From positions 372,001 to 436,000 of the forward strand of contig CDRNVI010000060.1 in NCBI GenBank assembly GCA_977017575.1: 64,000 bases of DNA, written 5' to 3'. Shown piece after piece: positions 20,600 to 31,231 of this stretch (positions are counted from its first letter, which is position 1; every line of letters begins with the position of its first letter). Below the pieces are notes generated by a model. That model searched no databases and was not told the origin of the DNA. It was given only the letters and a program-made list of their open reading frames with translations. The stretch comes from Paramoeba atlantica (lineage: Eukaryota > Discosea). The translations under genes and the position numbers were made by a program.

Positions 20600-21270
20600 T
20601 CCCCCAATATCCCACAAAGGAACCGTGGCATTACCTCTTTGCGGGAGAAAAGAAATAATAAAGCAACACAAAAAGGGATTAAGCATACATAAATTATCTA
20701 ATAATTTCGGACCTGACCGTCGCACCATAAGAAGAATTGTTAACCTGTGGAAGGAAGGAGAAGATCTTACACCCCAAAAATCCCTAGGAAAAAAATCATC
20801 AAGGCGGTTTAAGAACCTTGTAAAAAAAATTATGGATGATGAAAACGAAACGTACGATGGTTGCTTAACTTATGCTTGGATACACGAGCAAGTGCTGAAT
20901 ATGGGGTATAAATGTTCGTTAAACAAAATAAGAACTATTTTGAAAAATATTGATTACGGTAGATGGGCTAAGTCGCCGAACTGTGACCTAACTGAGGAAC
21001 ACAAGTCGCAGCGTTTGAGATTAGCAAACGAATTGCTTACATAGCCTAAAGAAGATTTAAACAAAATCATTTGGACCGATGAAAAGTTGTTTACCTGTGG
21101 GGTTCATGGGTCTCAGTTTTTCATTGGACCTAAAGGGTGCCAAAGAAAACCTCGCTGCAGAAACCGTAGGTGGTATGGGGGGAAGGGGGTAATGGCTTGG
21201 ATGGGTATTAGGGTAGAACACGGATTTTTCTTGCACGTGTTTGAACCCAATGACAATACAACTTATGAAA
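20600..21270 (+). pseudogene. Tc1/mariner transposase, N-terminal half
   Basis: Encodes a helix-turn-helix region (GLSIHKLSNNFGPDRRTIRR), a second DNA-binding helix set, then after one in-frame stop the first catalytic block NKIIWTDEKLFTCG and GVMAWMGIRVEHGFFLHVFE. The second Asp and final Glu are gone because the sequence joins LINE RT near 21270. Confidence 0.75.
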
Positions 21271-22260
21271 ACGCGCACAAGAGTAATACAGGCGTACGAA
21301 AAATTTATGGCTGGGGCCTCGCAAGTAGGTCTGGAAATCAACGAATCGAAGTGCAAGCTCTCGACTCACTGCGCGGAGCAATACCTTCTATTCAAAGACA
21401 AGAAAATCCGGCAGGAGGACAAAGGTCAAAAGTTGCTTGGTGCATTTGTTTCAAATGAGAAAAAGGAAGAATCGGGTTGGGTACTTCAGCAGCAGTTCCG
21501 AAGCTACGCTCGTTCTTGGAACGCCTACAGCAACTTTCACTACAAAGCGCTTATACGCTTTTGAAGCGATGTGGAATTCCAAAGTGGATCTATCTCCTGC
21601 GATGTCATGAGCCGGATGTTACGGCGGCTGCAAATAAGCTTGCCGATGAGGCTGTCGAGAGATGTGTTACTGAACTGTTGGGAGGCTTTGGAAACCTAGA
21701 GGGGAACCCGTTTCACAATCACCATATGACGGCGAACCTCCTGGGAGCACAGCCTTATTCCACGCAGGCTGAAACTCTGTACTCGAGGGCTAAAACCTTT
21801 TCGTATGGAAGATCCTATTTGGAGAAGCACCTCAGCAGGGGTCCGGAAGTAGAAAAAGAGAGCACTCCTACTAACCAAGTACATGCACTACAACTCATGG
21901 ATAAGAGGACTGGCTACTGGATGGAAGCATGGAGAAATCGAGGCGAGTACTACCTACGAGACTCGGAATGGCAAACAGCGGCGCGGATGCGCTATATGAT
22001 TGCCCCCGTTTCGAGCCCGGTAGTGCAATGCGTATGCGGGGAAACGTTAGCAAATGCACAGTTCGTTGTTCATGCACTAGACTGTCATAAAGTCAAAGGG
22101 GCCACCGCTGCCACTCGTCACAAGATGGTGAAGGAGGTCTTCACTCGAATATTAAAGAAATATGGGTTCTGCCCTGACTTACATGAGCCCCGATTCTCTG
22201 ACGGAAAGGGTCCGGACGTTTGTTTCGCGATGGGCACGAAAAACAAAAGTAGAGAAAATG
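21270..22260 (+). pseudogene. LINE RT tail and restriction-like endonuclease
   Basis: Starts after the RT active site: GASQVGLEINESKCKLSTHC, LLGAFVSNEK, then a thumb-like region and the C-terminal module with a CCHC-type knuckle (CVCGETLANAQFVVHALDCH) followed by GPDVCFAMG, the PD element of a PD-(D/E)xK nuclease. Ends at 22260 without the rest of the nuclease motif. One frame change near 21470-21560. Confidence 0.7.
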
Positions 22261-22436
22261 TGTAAAGTCAAAATAGCAAGTGAGGAAAAAGCAGCAAAGG
22301 AGTGAGCGAGAAAATAGCGAAAAGAAAGTACAAGCTTAGGTAGGAGCACAACTCACAAATGTGTAAAGTGAAAATAGCAAGTGAGAAAAAAGCAGCAAAG
22401 GAGTGGGCGAGAAAATAAAAAAAGAAAGTGCAAGCT
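22258..22436. repeat. tandem duplication, ~100-nt unit
   Basis: The block TGTGTAAAGT(C/G)AAAATAGC to CAAGCTTA occurs at 22258-22340 and again at 22359-22436, with an extra spacer after the first. It lies at the LINE end and may be its 3' tail. Confidence 0.85.
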
Positions 22437-22645
22437 TATTCAGTAGTAAACTAAGCTTTTGCTTCCTGAACAGAAGCTAAAACAGTAACAACATTTAAAT
22501 CATTCTCAGGAAGCTTAATTTCCCGAAAATTCCGACCCAAAGTATCAATAAATCCTGTATTATCCTCCTCCGTGAAAATTGTGAGACAATTCCCGATCCT
22601 TGCCTCAGAATATACGCCCATGGACAGAAGTGTGCCCCCGGCCTG

Positions 22646-22810
22646 GCAAATGACATTTTTTTATCCGTTTTTGCTCATTTTTGCAGCATTCGAGAGATCT
22701 CGTTCCCCTAGCGAAGAGCTTTTCCGCCTTTGCTTCATAGTGACCCCCTGGAACCCCCTGGGTCCTAAAAACATGGTTTTTTGCCCATTTTTTTGGAACA
22801 CAGTCAATTT
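22646..22810. mobile_element. solitary Tc1/mariner end
   Basis: About 140 nt match the left end at 19580-19720 in the same orientation, including GCAGCATTCGAGAGATCTCG and CCCCCTGGGTCC. No transposase or opposite end is nearby. Confidence 0.7.
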
Positions 22811-24355
22811 TTCTAGTGGCTGGGGGGAAGGTCAGAGGGAACAGAAGGTGGGGGAGCGGTTGGGGGAGAGGGTGTAGGGGAGAGAGAGGGAGAGAGGGAG
22901 GGGAAGGAGAAGACAAAAAGGTAGCTAGGCAAAAAGTATGAGGTAGATAAATATGTACGATGAATATAAAATATGGAATGATGGGAAAATTTTGTAATTC
23001 ACCATTAATGAAAAGTGGGTAAATGCTGAATCACGTCGTAGTCACTTGTTGATTTCTATTTCGGGATCCAATTCCAACATTTTTTTGTTACTAGTTATAT
23101 TTTGTATACCAAAACTAACTTGTCCCACGCAATCTATAAGCATGCAAAATACAGGTAACCGGGAAGGAACCATTAAACACAACATTGAATCGCATGATAA
23201 AGGGAAACGATCAAGATCCAAGGGTAAGCGTGAAAATACGGATATGCACAGCAACCAAAAAACGCGAAAAACTGATGGAAAAAGGAGAAATCGCAAGAGC
23301 AGGAAGGTTTTGTTCGATGTCCTATCAATGAAGGCGGCGATACTACTCCTATGGCCATCATACATGTACTAGTATGTTCTAAAGAAAAGTTCACAAGCAT
23401 TGGTGGACGACCTTCTTCCAAGTGGATTGAAAATAACTGCGTGGTTCGTATCTGTTTTCAGCAACCCTCTGCAAGCCGGGTCCACTTTTGAGTGGCACTT
23501 TGTTGCACGGAGGTTTTCATTCACTGTAGTATGTACTGTAGTAAATTGTTGTATGCCTTTTTGCTTAATTAATGTTGTGGTGGTTGCATATAGGCCTCGC
23601 AAAAAAAAATGTATGTACCATCATCAACGCGGGAATCGTGAGGTCCATGGGGAAATGTGAGCTCGTACGAGTGCTCGCGACCACTGGCACGGAGCGCTCC
23701 CCATAACTTTACCCCATAAAGAGGCATCGACGCACAGCAGCATTGCAGGGCTATGAGTTGCACTTCGAAGTAGAAGCAGGGCGTTTAACCACCCCGTCGT
23801 GTTTGAACGCTGTAAATGTTTGAGCACTTCTATGGAAAGAATCGCGGGGGTAACTTTGCGAGAGCGCATCAGATCACTTATCTTCGTAAAACCTTTGTCC
23901 ATTAAGAAGTCTCCATAAGTAAGGTATCGGATATTTAGTTAACGAATTTTGTCTTCAAATACGAGTATAATTATTGGAATCTCTCAGAATACGTAGATTG
24001 CACTTTAGAGAGGAGTAAATTACGAAGCTGCCTTTTAGATATTCTCCCATTAAAGTAATACATGGCTAAACCAGACATGGTATTGGCTTATTTAGAAGTT
24101 AGAGTGCTCTTGCGTTAGCAAAAGTGAACTTTGAGATTTTGCATTTACCGTTTCTACTGCCTTTTGAGTAAGAAACTCAAGTGGCAGGTTCAAGAAAAGT
24201 GCACTTATGTATACACACTTCTAAACAATTAGCCGGGCAGGTATACATGTATGACCTCATTTTGAAGGTTCCAATCTCCAAGGAAATGCCTGCGCTCACA
24301 AGCAGTTCCATTCTCTGTTACCCAAAGTCTTACCCAGAGTCTATTGCTGCGAATT
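22811..24355. other. no gene supported
   Basis: Begins with a purine-rich run to about 22915; the rest is mixed-composition DNA with only short overlapping frames on both strands (longest about 108 codons) and no recognisable motif, repeat or RNA gene. Confidence 0.35.
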
Positions 24356-24715
24356 CTATTCACGCGGGACATGTTTTTCTATCAGGTCTTTAAAAAACGG
24401 AATCCTTTTGAAATCGTCAATGCCACGACACTTCGCAATCTCCGCCACCGTCTCTACTCCCGGTGGGTCTGGAGATCTCATGGACTTCCATTTGTACTCC
24501 TTCGGGGCTCGCTGTCTCGGGTGGGGGTTCAATGGCCTTAGCATCTCTCCCTTCCCTCTGTTCTGATCCGCTGAGGTATCGTCAGTGTGTACTGGAGCCG
24601 TTTCGCTTACTGCTGCAGTGGGCTTGGCTTTCCTACGAGCCCGTGTCCGAGTGGAGATAGTTCCCTCGACAGCTGAGATCGAGTTCGTAACGGAGGCAGA
24701 CTTTGCTGTGGTCAT
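24356..24715 (-). CDS. unrecognised 119-residue protein
   Basis: ATG at 24715. Residues 1-75 are Thr/Ser/Ala and Lys/Arg-rich, disordered-looking (STRTRARRKAKPTAAVSE). The last 40 residues (PPGVETVAEIAKCRGIDDF, KRIPFFKDLIEKHVPRE) are amphipathic and look folded. No family recognised. It is downstream of delta-COP on the same strand, about 380 bp away, so it could share its polycistronic transcript. Confidence 0.5.
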   Translation of the reverse strand: MTTAKSASVTNSISAVEGTISTRTRARRKAKPTAAVSETAPVHTDDTSADQNRGKGEMLRPLNPHPRQRAPKEYKWKSMRSPDPPGVETVAEIAKCRGIDDFKRIPFFKDLIEKHVPRE

Positions 24716-25098
24716 GCAACCGAATGGTGTATTGCGTAATGGTTGTATGCTAAAAAAGTATTTAAAATACTTCCATAAAAATATAAATTGATCCTAAAAT
24801 AATTTTAGTATCAAGATTATGAGTTATACTTACCTATTTACAGACATGGAGTACACGTGCACATTAGTCATTCGAGGCGCATCCTCATTGTTCCCTCATT
24901 GCATTGTTCAATGCAAGCAAAGATAAAAACTGATAAACGAGCTCCATAGTACCAACTTTCTCTGTGAAACGCACGTATAGGAACCATCGGATCACATCGG
25001 ATACTATCGCATCGTGTACAAATTCAACAAAATACACTTTAAAAACATCAAAAAGCAAACCACCTACACGGTTCATCCCCTTCCTTCCGTTCCCCTTC
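24716..25098. other. intergenic
   Basis: AT-rich spacer between delta-COP and the gene at 24356-24715; nothing recognisable. Confidence 0.4.
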
Positions 25099-27255
25099 CT
25101 ATTCCACACAATATTTCTCCGTGTTCAGTCGATACCCCACCCCATACGCCACCGAATCACCAGATCCCACACCACGCACAGCACTCACACGTACCGCACT
25201 CCACGTTTCCTGGTCACTGGTAAACGTCACGGAAATCGGGTACCGTCCCTCTTCCCCTTCCTCCTCTACTCCCTGATCCGTCTCCCAGGCTATTTCCAGC
25301 ACCCCCTCCTTTGTATTTTCCCCATCCATCGCGGGAATCTCCCAAGTCACGAATTCCCCCGATCGACTCATTTTCCCAAGACTCACACTTGAAGTCTGCA
25401 CTGTGATCTCAGAAGATAAGGGAATTTTAATCGTGATCTCTGATAATTTTATGGGCTGGTTTAATTCACATTCCAGTGTGAAACCCCCCTGGGTGGGCCA
25501 TGGGGTGAGTACCAGAGGGGGAGCACAGGCCTCGTAGCCCTCCAGATGCCATCGTAGAACCTCGAGTGACTGCCCGAGCGGGAGGCCACGTTGCGGGTCT
25601 TTTAGCGCAAGCTCGGCGTGTGTGGTGAAGGCGGCTTTGTCGAAAAAGGCATGGGGACGGAAATTTTTTATCCCGACAGGGTCCAGAGGGGCGAGATGCA
25701 GCACAATGCGACGGCTAAGCTCTGTGAGGGGTTGAAGGGTAAGGGATCCCGTGCGGTGACCGGTGCCTTCTCCCCCTTGGCGAGGTAAGGTCCAGGAAAG
25801 GTTTTCTCGTACTTGTACCCGGAGCGAGGGAGAAGAGCTGCCGTCTGACCCCTTTTCCGCATACTGTGTCGCGCCATCCACGGAAGAGGAAGTCGCATTC
25901 GTGTTCGGCGGTCGCGTAACGCTTTGAGAGGCTATCGTTCTCTTCTCTTGAGAATACGCCACAGGGTAGCGCGCGCTATCCTCCCGTAACCACTGCTGCG
26001 ACAGCACACTGGCTCGACTCTCCGGTTGGCTCGTCGACACACGTTGTATTGTACTGATCTGTGGCCTTGCCTGATGTAACGCCACACCCCCCTCATCTCC
26101 CCTCTTCCCACTTCCTCTACTCCCCATCCCCTCCCCCATGTTCCTCCCCGTGTATCTTTCATCCGCCCCCCTTTCCTGCTCCTCCACCTTCTCCTCTCTC
26201 CCCCTCTCCGAAACATTCCGAAACTCTTGAACCGTCTCCGGTCCCCCTCCCCCCTGCTCTGCCCGGTGCGCTGCTCTCCTCTTTCCCATCATCTCCCTGG
26301 CCTTCTCCCGTCCCACCGCTGTGGCCTTCTCCACCTGGCGTCGCTCCACCTCCCTTGCCCTCTCCTCGGTGTCGGACACCATCGCCAGCGCCTTTAGGAT
26401 CTCCTCTACAGAGGAACCACTACTCGTAGCAGTGGTAGTATTGTGTTGGGTAGTGCTCTCCGTACTCCCCGCAGTACGCATAGCCGTGTGCGTGAGAGCA
26501 CTACTCGCACTACTCGCACTACTGCTCCCCCCCCCGTCCCCCCCACTCACCACCTCATCGATGGCAAACACAATCTCAAAGGCGTGGGACTCCACCACGG
26601 AGGGGGTGAGTCGACTCACCGGCACGACGTGGGGAATCAGATTCGACAGGGTGTGGAGCGTGGAGAGGTCCGTGAGGAGGTTACCCGTGCTGCTGGTAGT
26701 CGTAGTGGTAACCGTACTACCCGTGCGACTCTTCATAGTATTCACAGGAGTAGTACCACGACTACGATGACTACTATTCCTAGTATTCATAGTACGCATA
26801 GGAGTAGTACCACGACTACTACCACTGCTTGCAGTCTGAAGAGGAGTACCGTTACTACTACTTATAGTATTCATAGTAGTACTACCCTTACGACTACTTG
26901 TAGTCTGAAGAATATCCTGACTACTTGTAGTATTCATAGGCGTACTACCCTGACTACTAGTAGTCTTCAGAGCAGTACCCTGACTACTATGACGACTACT
27001 ATGGGTAGTATTCACTGTGGTACTTGATGAGAGGGTACAGACCAGGACGAGGTAGAGGGCCTCCTCGAGGGGGTGGTACAGGTAGCGTACCCCGTGCTCC
27101 ACGGCGTCGTGGAGGTTGGAGGTGCGGGGGGAGGTGGAGAGGTGGGTGGTGAAGGCGGAGAGGAGGGTCTCCACACGGAGACGGGTGAGGGGGAGGAATT
27201 GCCGCGAGAGGAGGACCTGGGAGGGGGTGAGGAGGGCGGCGAGGAGGAGGGGCAT
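25099..27255 (-). CDS. ARCN1: coatomer subunit delta (delta-COP)
   Basis: COPI coat subunit for retrograde Golgi-to-ER vesicles. 718 residues from ATG 27255. The N-terminus is a longin-like domain (MPLLLAALLTPSQVLLSRQF, LTRLRVETLLSAFTTHLS, VRYLYHPLEEALYLVLV). After a Thr/Ser-rich insertion (about residues 80-190) it resumes with LTDLSTLHTLSNLIPHVVPV and SHAFEIVFAIDEVVSGG. Next come a helical charged region, a long variable linker and the mu-homology domain (about 480-718) with GIKNFRPHAFFDKAAF, LEVLRWHLEGYEACAPPLVL, LSEITIKIPL and a C-terminus ending in an aromatic-acidic tail. The human protein is 511 residues, so the excess is the insertion plus linker. Those repetitive parts have high GC content and could include unrecognised introns. 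Confidence 0.9.
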   Translation of the reverse strand: MPLLLAALLTPSQVLLSRQFLPLTRLRVETLLSAFTTHLSTSPRTSNLHDAVEHGVRYLYHPLEEALYLVLVCTLSSSTTVNTTHSSRHSSQGTALKTTSSQGSTPMNTTSSQDILQTTSSRKGSTTMNTISSSNGTPLQTASSGSSRGTTPMRTMNTRNSSHRSRGTTPVNTMKSRTGSTVTTTTTSSTGNLLTDLSTLHTLSNLIPHVVPVSRLTPSVVESHAFEIVFAIDEVVSGGDGGGSSSASSASSALTHTAMRTAGSTESTTQHNTTTATSSGSSVEEILKALAMVSDTEERAREVERRQVEKATAVGREKAREMMGKRRAAHRAEQGGGGPETVQEFRNVSERGREEKVEEQERGADERYTGRNMGEGMGSRGSGKRGDEGGVALHQARPQISTIQRVSTSQPESRASVLSQQWLREDSARYPVAYSQEKRTIASQSVTRPPNTNATSSSVDGATQYAEKGSDGSSSPSLRVQVRENLSWTLPRQGGEGTGHRTGSLTLQPLTELSRRIVLHLAPLDPVGIKNFRPHAFFDKAAFTTHAELALKDPQRGLPLGQSLEVLRWHLEGYEACAPPLVLTPWPTQGGFTLECELNQPIKLSEITIKIPLSSEITVQTSSVSLGKMSRSGEFVTWEIPAMDGENTKEGVLEIAWETDQGVEEEGEEGRYPISVTFTSDQETWSAVRVSAVRGVGSGDSVAYGVGYRLNTEKYCVE

Positions 27256-27424
27256 GGGGGAAGGAGGGGAGGAGGGAAGGAAGGAAGAAATAGGGGATGG
27301 AAAGGAGAGGAAGGATGGAATAGAGGAGTATGTGTGTATACTTACAGTGGCATGTACAGGTTGCAGGTATTGAGGGAGATACGGAGTATCTAACCCGCTT
27401 ACTATAACATGCTATCACATCAGA

Positions 27425-27688
27425 ATGTTATGCCATGCCTCGGTATACGTAGCCCTCTCAAGAGTAAAAAGTGTGAGTCAACTTTGGTTACTCCCTGAAA
27501 GAAATGATGGAGGCTTTAGCTACTTGGAAAGGTTGCGACCCAACGCCGACGTTGCGAAATTCGTGAAACGTATGACGCAGAAGGAAGGCAATGAAAAATA
27601 CGTACCTGAAAAAACTCTGTACCGTTGCCCTCCGCCATCTAAGAAAAAGAAACTACAAAGAAAGGGGGAATACCATAGTTTGGACTAG
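27425..27688 (+). pseudogene. C-terminal relic of a PIF1-like helicase
   Basis: SVYVALSRVKSVSQLWLLPE is a close match to helicase motif VI of the PIF1/Helitron group (YVALSRV.S...LYL). Only the last ~80 residues remain, on the opposite strand to the host genes and directly upstream of delta-COP. Probably a Helitron or other mobile-element remnant. Confidence 0.6.
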
Positions 27689-29599
27689 TAAACTAGTACT
27701 TACTAAAAGTAGTAAACAGGTTAGTAATTACTACTATATTTATGCGAAGAAAATAGAATGTACAATGTATGTGACGTCCTCATTATTGAAGTTCTAAACT
27801 TATTTTAAGTTCCAATCACTTTTTCACATAAATGACAAGTCGGATCGAGTACCCTTCTCCCCCGAACACTCGAAGACGCAGTAACGCCACTGCGCAAGCC
27901 CATCGAGAAAACGCGGCCGCTGTAATGGAGAGACTGGAAACCACTCCAACACAAATAGCGGTTAACGCGGAAAATGCGTTGACCCAGGATTCTCCTCGCC
28001 CTCGTAGAGGAAAAAGCAATACTGGAAATGATCCCCTGTCGTTCGGTTCTCACAGAAATCAAAACATCTTGGTTTATGAGAGATATGACTTCACATGCGC
28101 TTAAAAAGGATGTGAAGCTTGGGCCATAAACGTAATGCTCGTTTATAACACACAGCAGAATTGAGGCATTGTATAAGCACTTAAAGACTTGCACAGGCGC
28201 AATCAGAGACACCGACCCACAAGTATCACAGAAAGCACAAGTCCAACAGTTTGTACAAATTGATTGGCCACGTCTTGCCGCGAAACATAGACTGTCGACG
28301 GATGCTTTTCTTAAGTTCGTTGCTGAATACGAAGTTCTTTTTTTGGCATGGCAGTGGATGGCGGAGTTGATACCGTATTACACGAGCATGTCCTGATTGC
28401 AATTTTGTACGTTGGGCGTAAGCACTTCGTACTTCCCCGATTTACCACCCCAAGAACAAAGGCTACAATGGCATTGAAATGTCCCAAGCCTTGATTACGA
28501 CATTGCGTTCCTGCATATCGGATGAAAATCTGATGAAGTTACGCTACCTCATGGTAGATGGGGTTCCTGTTAACCATGTAGCTCGCAAAGAATTAGACTC
28601 CAAGTTGAAGCGTATATATTTACAGATTTTGTAGAACTCTCAATTGCATTACTCTATTGTGCGTGAACTGTACGAAGGAATTTGAACTTCGGCGAACCCC
28701 CGATTTTGAATAGTCATCATTTTTTTTGTCTTTTTGCATCATTGTGCGAGATAAGCAGGACGGACTTTGAACTTGCGCGAACATGTAATTTTTGGAGCTG
28801 GAGAAAATTAAATTATGCGTGCGATTGTGCTTATTACGAATTTCGCTTCTTTTTTCACGTGCGTTTTATTCGTGGGCTCTATTCAGTCGCTTTGTTTTTC
28901 CCCATGTGAACAGAATGACTAAGTTTACAAATTGATCAGTTTATTTATCCGAGCGTACGTCTTGGAGTATGTTTTGTAGTACACATTAATATTGAGATAT
29001 TAATGTTGAGAATAGTATTGAGATATTCAGATGAATGCAGGATGGTGATATTCAGTCTCCACAACGATGAAGATACCGTTTCTGTAAAGTAGAGCTCTTC
29101 CAAAGTTTAACATGTGAACTAAATTTGACCAAAAGTAAGTGACCAAAAAAGTAGTAACTTTAGTAATTACTACATTGTACGCAAAATTTACATGTGAAGA
29201 CGCAAAATATGATAATATTATTGTAGTATAAGCTTCTATCATCTTGTCTAAAGGCCCCACAAGTAATGCCACACCCCTGTACACAGCTGGAAGATCAATA
29301 ATTCACTATTTGGTCTAAGCTAGTCTTAAGGGAAAAAAAGTAGTAATTACTACTCTTTAAGTAGTAAAGTTAGTAATTACAGTAAAAGAAAAGACCAAGT
29401 CTTAATACCTCAAAGGTACGATCAAATGAAAAAGAGAAAGAATGTCAAAAGTTAACATAAAAAATACAGTCAGTTGTAATGGTGACAGCTCGGATATTTC
29501 ACAGGCTTGAGGCGGGCACTTCGAGCTTGTGTTAGAAAGGATGCTAGTTATTGTGGAGAGCACCGCAATAACTAGCCCTATAACGAGCGAGGTATTCAA
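27689..29599. other. degraded repeat-rich DNA, no intact gene
   Basis: Short frames on the plus strand (for example 28150-28400, IEALYKHLKTC...AQVQQFVQIDWPRLAAKH) look like decayed transposase with a BED-like finger, but no family is secure. The near-palindrome AGTAATTACTAC and variants recur at about 27722, 29160, 29340 and 29370. Nothing else is recognised. Confidence 0.35.
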
Positions 29600-29785
29600 C
29601 TATAGCGTATGGGCTAACTGGCGAGTGGGCCGAAATGTAACGTTTCGATCCCATTCGTGAGTTGGTAGTAAGTTCTATTGCCCATATTAGTATTCTTTGA
29701 ACGAAGGGCTTGGTCCTGTGATATTACACTATTTTTGGGTATCCAATAAAGATTCCATCATGACATATTCCTGCATATGCAGATA
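29600..29785 (+). repeat. SINE-like repeat, copy 1 (left part)
   Basis: 29608-29620 (TGGGCTAACTGG) resembles a tRNA A box and 29641-29651 (CGTTTCGATCC) a B box, about 30 nt apart, as in a tRNA-derived SINE head. The sequence after the B box up to 29785, and on from 31137 to about 31171, matches 32139-32335. The copy is split by the transposon at 29786-31136. Confidence 0.5.
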
Positions 29786-31136
29786 AACCCCCCGTCACGA
29801 ATAAGTGACCATAGGCTAAAATCTGTGTTGAGGGGGGTATGGGGGTATGCATACCATATTTTCGTGTAGAATTTCGCGTTCTGCAGTTTCCCGCTATTTT
29901 CTGTCCTAGAGAAACTAAATTTTATAAAAAATTGAAAATATCGATTTTTTGAAAAAAAAAAAACAAAAAATTGTATGAGATGGAGAAAACTCTCCATACC
30001 TAAAGGGGGTTTGACGCAAGCAGGGAAGCTTATACTTCGTTTGCGTCACGAAGACGGTGTTTCTAAGCGAAAACTAGCAAAAGAATTTAATGTTAGTCGC
30101 CGAACTGTGAGATCTTACTTGGCAGAACCAATTGTGACTTATGAAACTTCCACCCCGAAATCTGAAAGTCTGGAGGTGAAAAAACGAAGATGTGAAATTG
30201 AAAATGTCTTGCAGGATACAGATGCAAGGGGGGTACCAAAGAACAATAGTTCCAGACGTATTGTAGCTGTACTTGCTAGGAAAGGAATAAAAACAGGGAG
30301 AAGAACTGTACAAAGGGATATTAAAGAATTGGCATGGAACTACTAAGCGCGTCCTCTTTCTCAAGGCTTATCTGAAAAACAAATGATTAAAAGGGTAAAG
30401 TTTTGTAAAAAATGGCTAAGAGGGAAGCGCCACTCTGGAGAAGTAATATTTGGTGATGAAAAGATTTTTGACACCAATGACTCAAGGCGAAATCAGTGGG
30501 TACGCCCAAATGGAAAAACATCCACAAGACAAAAAGTACGCTGGGCACCAAAGTGTCACGTTTGGTGTGCGATTTGGGTCGGGTGGAAATGCTTGCGCAT
30601 CCTTCCTGATTCGAATATAAATAGTAAAACCTACGTAGAAACGCTCAAAAGTGTAACACTACCTTCTAACCGTATTTTTCAACAAATGGGGCCACTGCTC
30701 ACACAGCGAAGGCCACTAAGCAGTATCTTTTGAATTCAGGAATAAGCTTCATCGAAACGTGGCCCCCCAATTCACCCGACCTTAATCCCATAGAGAATGT
30801 GTGGTCTATGATGCAAGAACTTGTTGATGAGCAATTGCCTTCTAATACCGAATCACTTATCCATTGCGTAAAGAATGCATGGAGCAAGATTCCTACTGAG
30901 GTTATGGATCATATGGTTCTTAGCTTCAATAAGCGACTGAAAGCTTGTACTGAGAAAAATGGCGAAAAAGTGAAAAAATGGTAGGCGACCCCCCTAGGTG
31001 TAGGTGTTCAGAATTTGTACCAAGTGTGTGACCCCAAGATATTAGGGCCTGAGATCTGCAAAATGCAACAAGAATTAGCTAAAACGGCTTTATATACCAA
31101 AAGTTAGCTTATGGTCACTTATCGTGACGGGGGGTT
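29786..31136 (+). mobile_element. Tc1/mariner element in a TA site of the SINE-like repeat
   Basis: Ends AACCCCCCGTCACGAATAAG (left) and the complement of AACCCCCCGTCACGATAAGT (right), flanked by TA at 29784-29785 and 31137-31138. The uninterrupted repeat at 32139-32335 shows the site before insertion. Transposase (ATG 29975, 'MRWRKLSIPKGGLTQAGK'): helix-turn-helix, VIFGDEKIFDTND, a damaged second block IFQQ-MG, and SPDLNPIENVWSMMQ. One in-frame stop (30344-30346) and at least two frameshifts; the second catalytic Asp codon is lost to a one-base deletion near 30685. Confidence 0.85.
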
Positions 31137-31171
31137 TATAATTCAAAGTACGTCAAGTTATTAAAAAATAT
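31137..31171 (+). repeat. SINE-like repeat, copy 1 (right part)
   Basis: TAATTCAAAGTACGTCAAGT continues the sequence interrupted at 29785, as judged from copy 2 (TAATTCAAAGCGTGTCGAGT). Confidence 0.65.
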
Positions 31172-31231
31172 ACTTTCCATAGAATTTCGACAATATGGGA
31201 ATCATGTTAGCATGCGATAGTGATTCTCATA

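Larger units (their letters stand above)
19565..21270 (+). mobile_element. Tc1/mariner copy nested in the LINE, right part missing
   Basis: The left end (about 19580-19720) has the block GCAGCATTGGAGAGATCTCG and a second same-orientation copy exists at 22646-22800. The transposase N-terminal half follows at 20600-21270, and a separate MITE-like element (19957-20595) sits between them. At about 21270 the sequence switches to LINE RT, so the transposase core and the right terminal repeat have been lost by a deletion that also took LINE sequence. Confidence 0.6.
16476..22260 (+). mobile_element. LINE with ubiquitin-like/2A N-terminus, interrupted by a DNA transposon
   Basis: In order: SL relic, short leader, ORF1 with a zinc ribbon (16679-17236), ORF2 with zinc finger, ubiquitin-like segment and 2A motif (17254-18735), RT entry region (18750-19560), nested Tc1/mariner material (about 19565-21270), RT tail and restriction-like endonuclease (21270-22260). 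Several stops and frameshifts plus loss of the RT catalytic centre make it dead. Full size without the nested part would be about 4.1 kb. Confidence 0.75.

Noticed and set aside
29072-29092. SL-like GATACCGTTTCTGTA
   Set aside because: The 3' part (CCTTGTTG) and the 5' half of the SL are absent, so it is probably chance.
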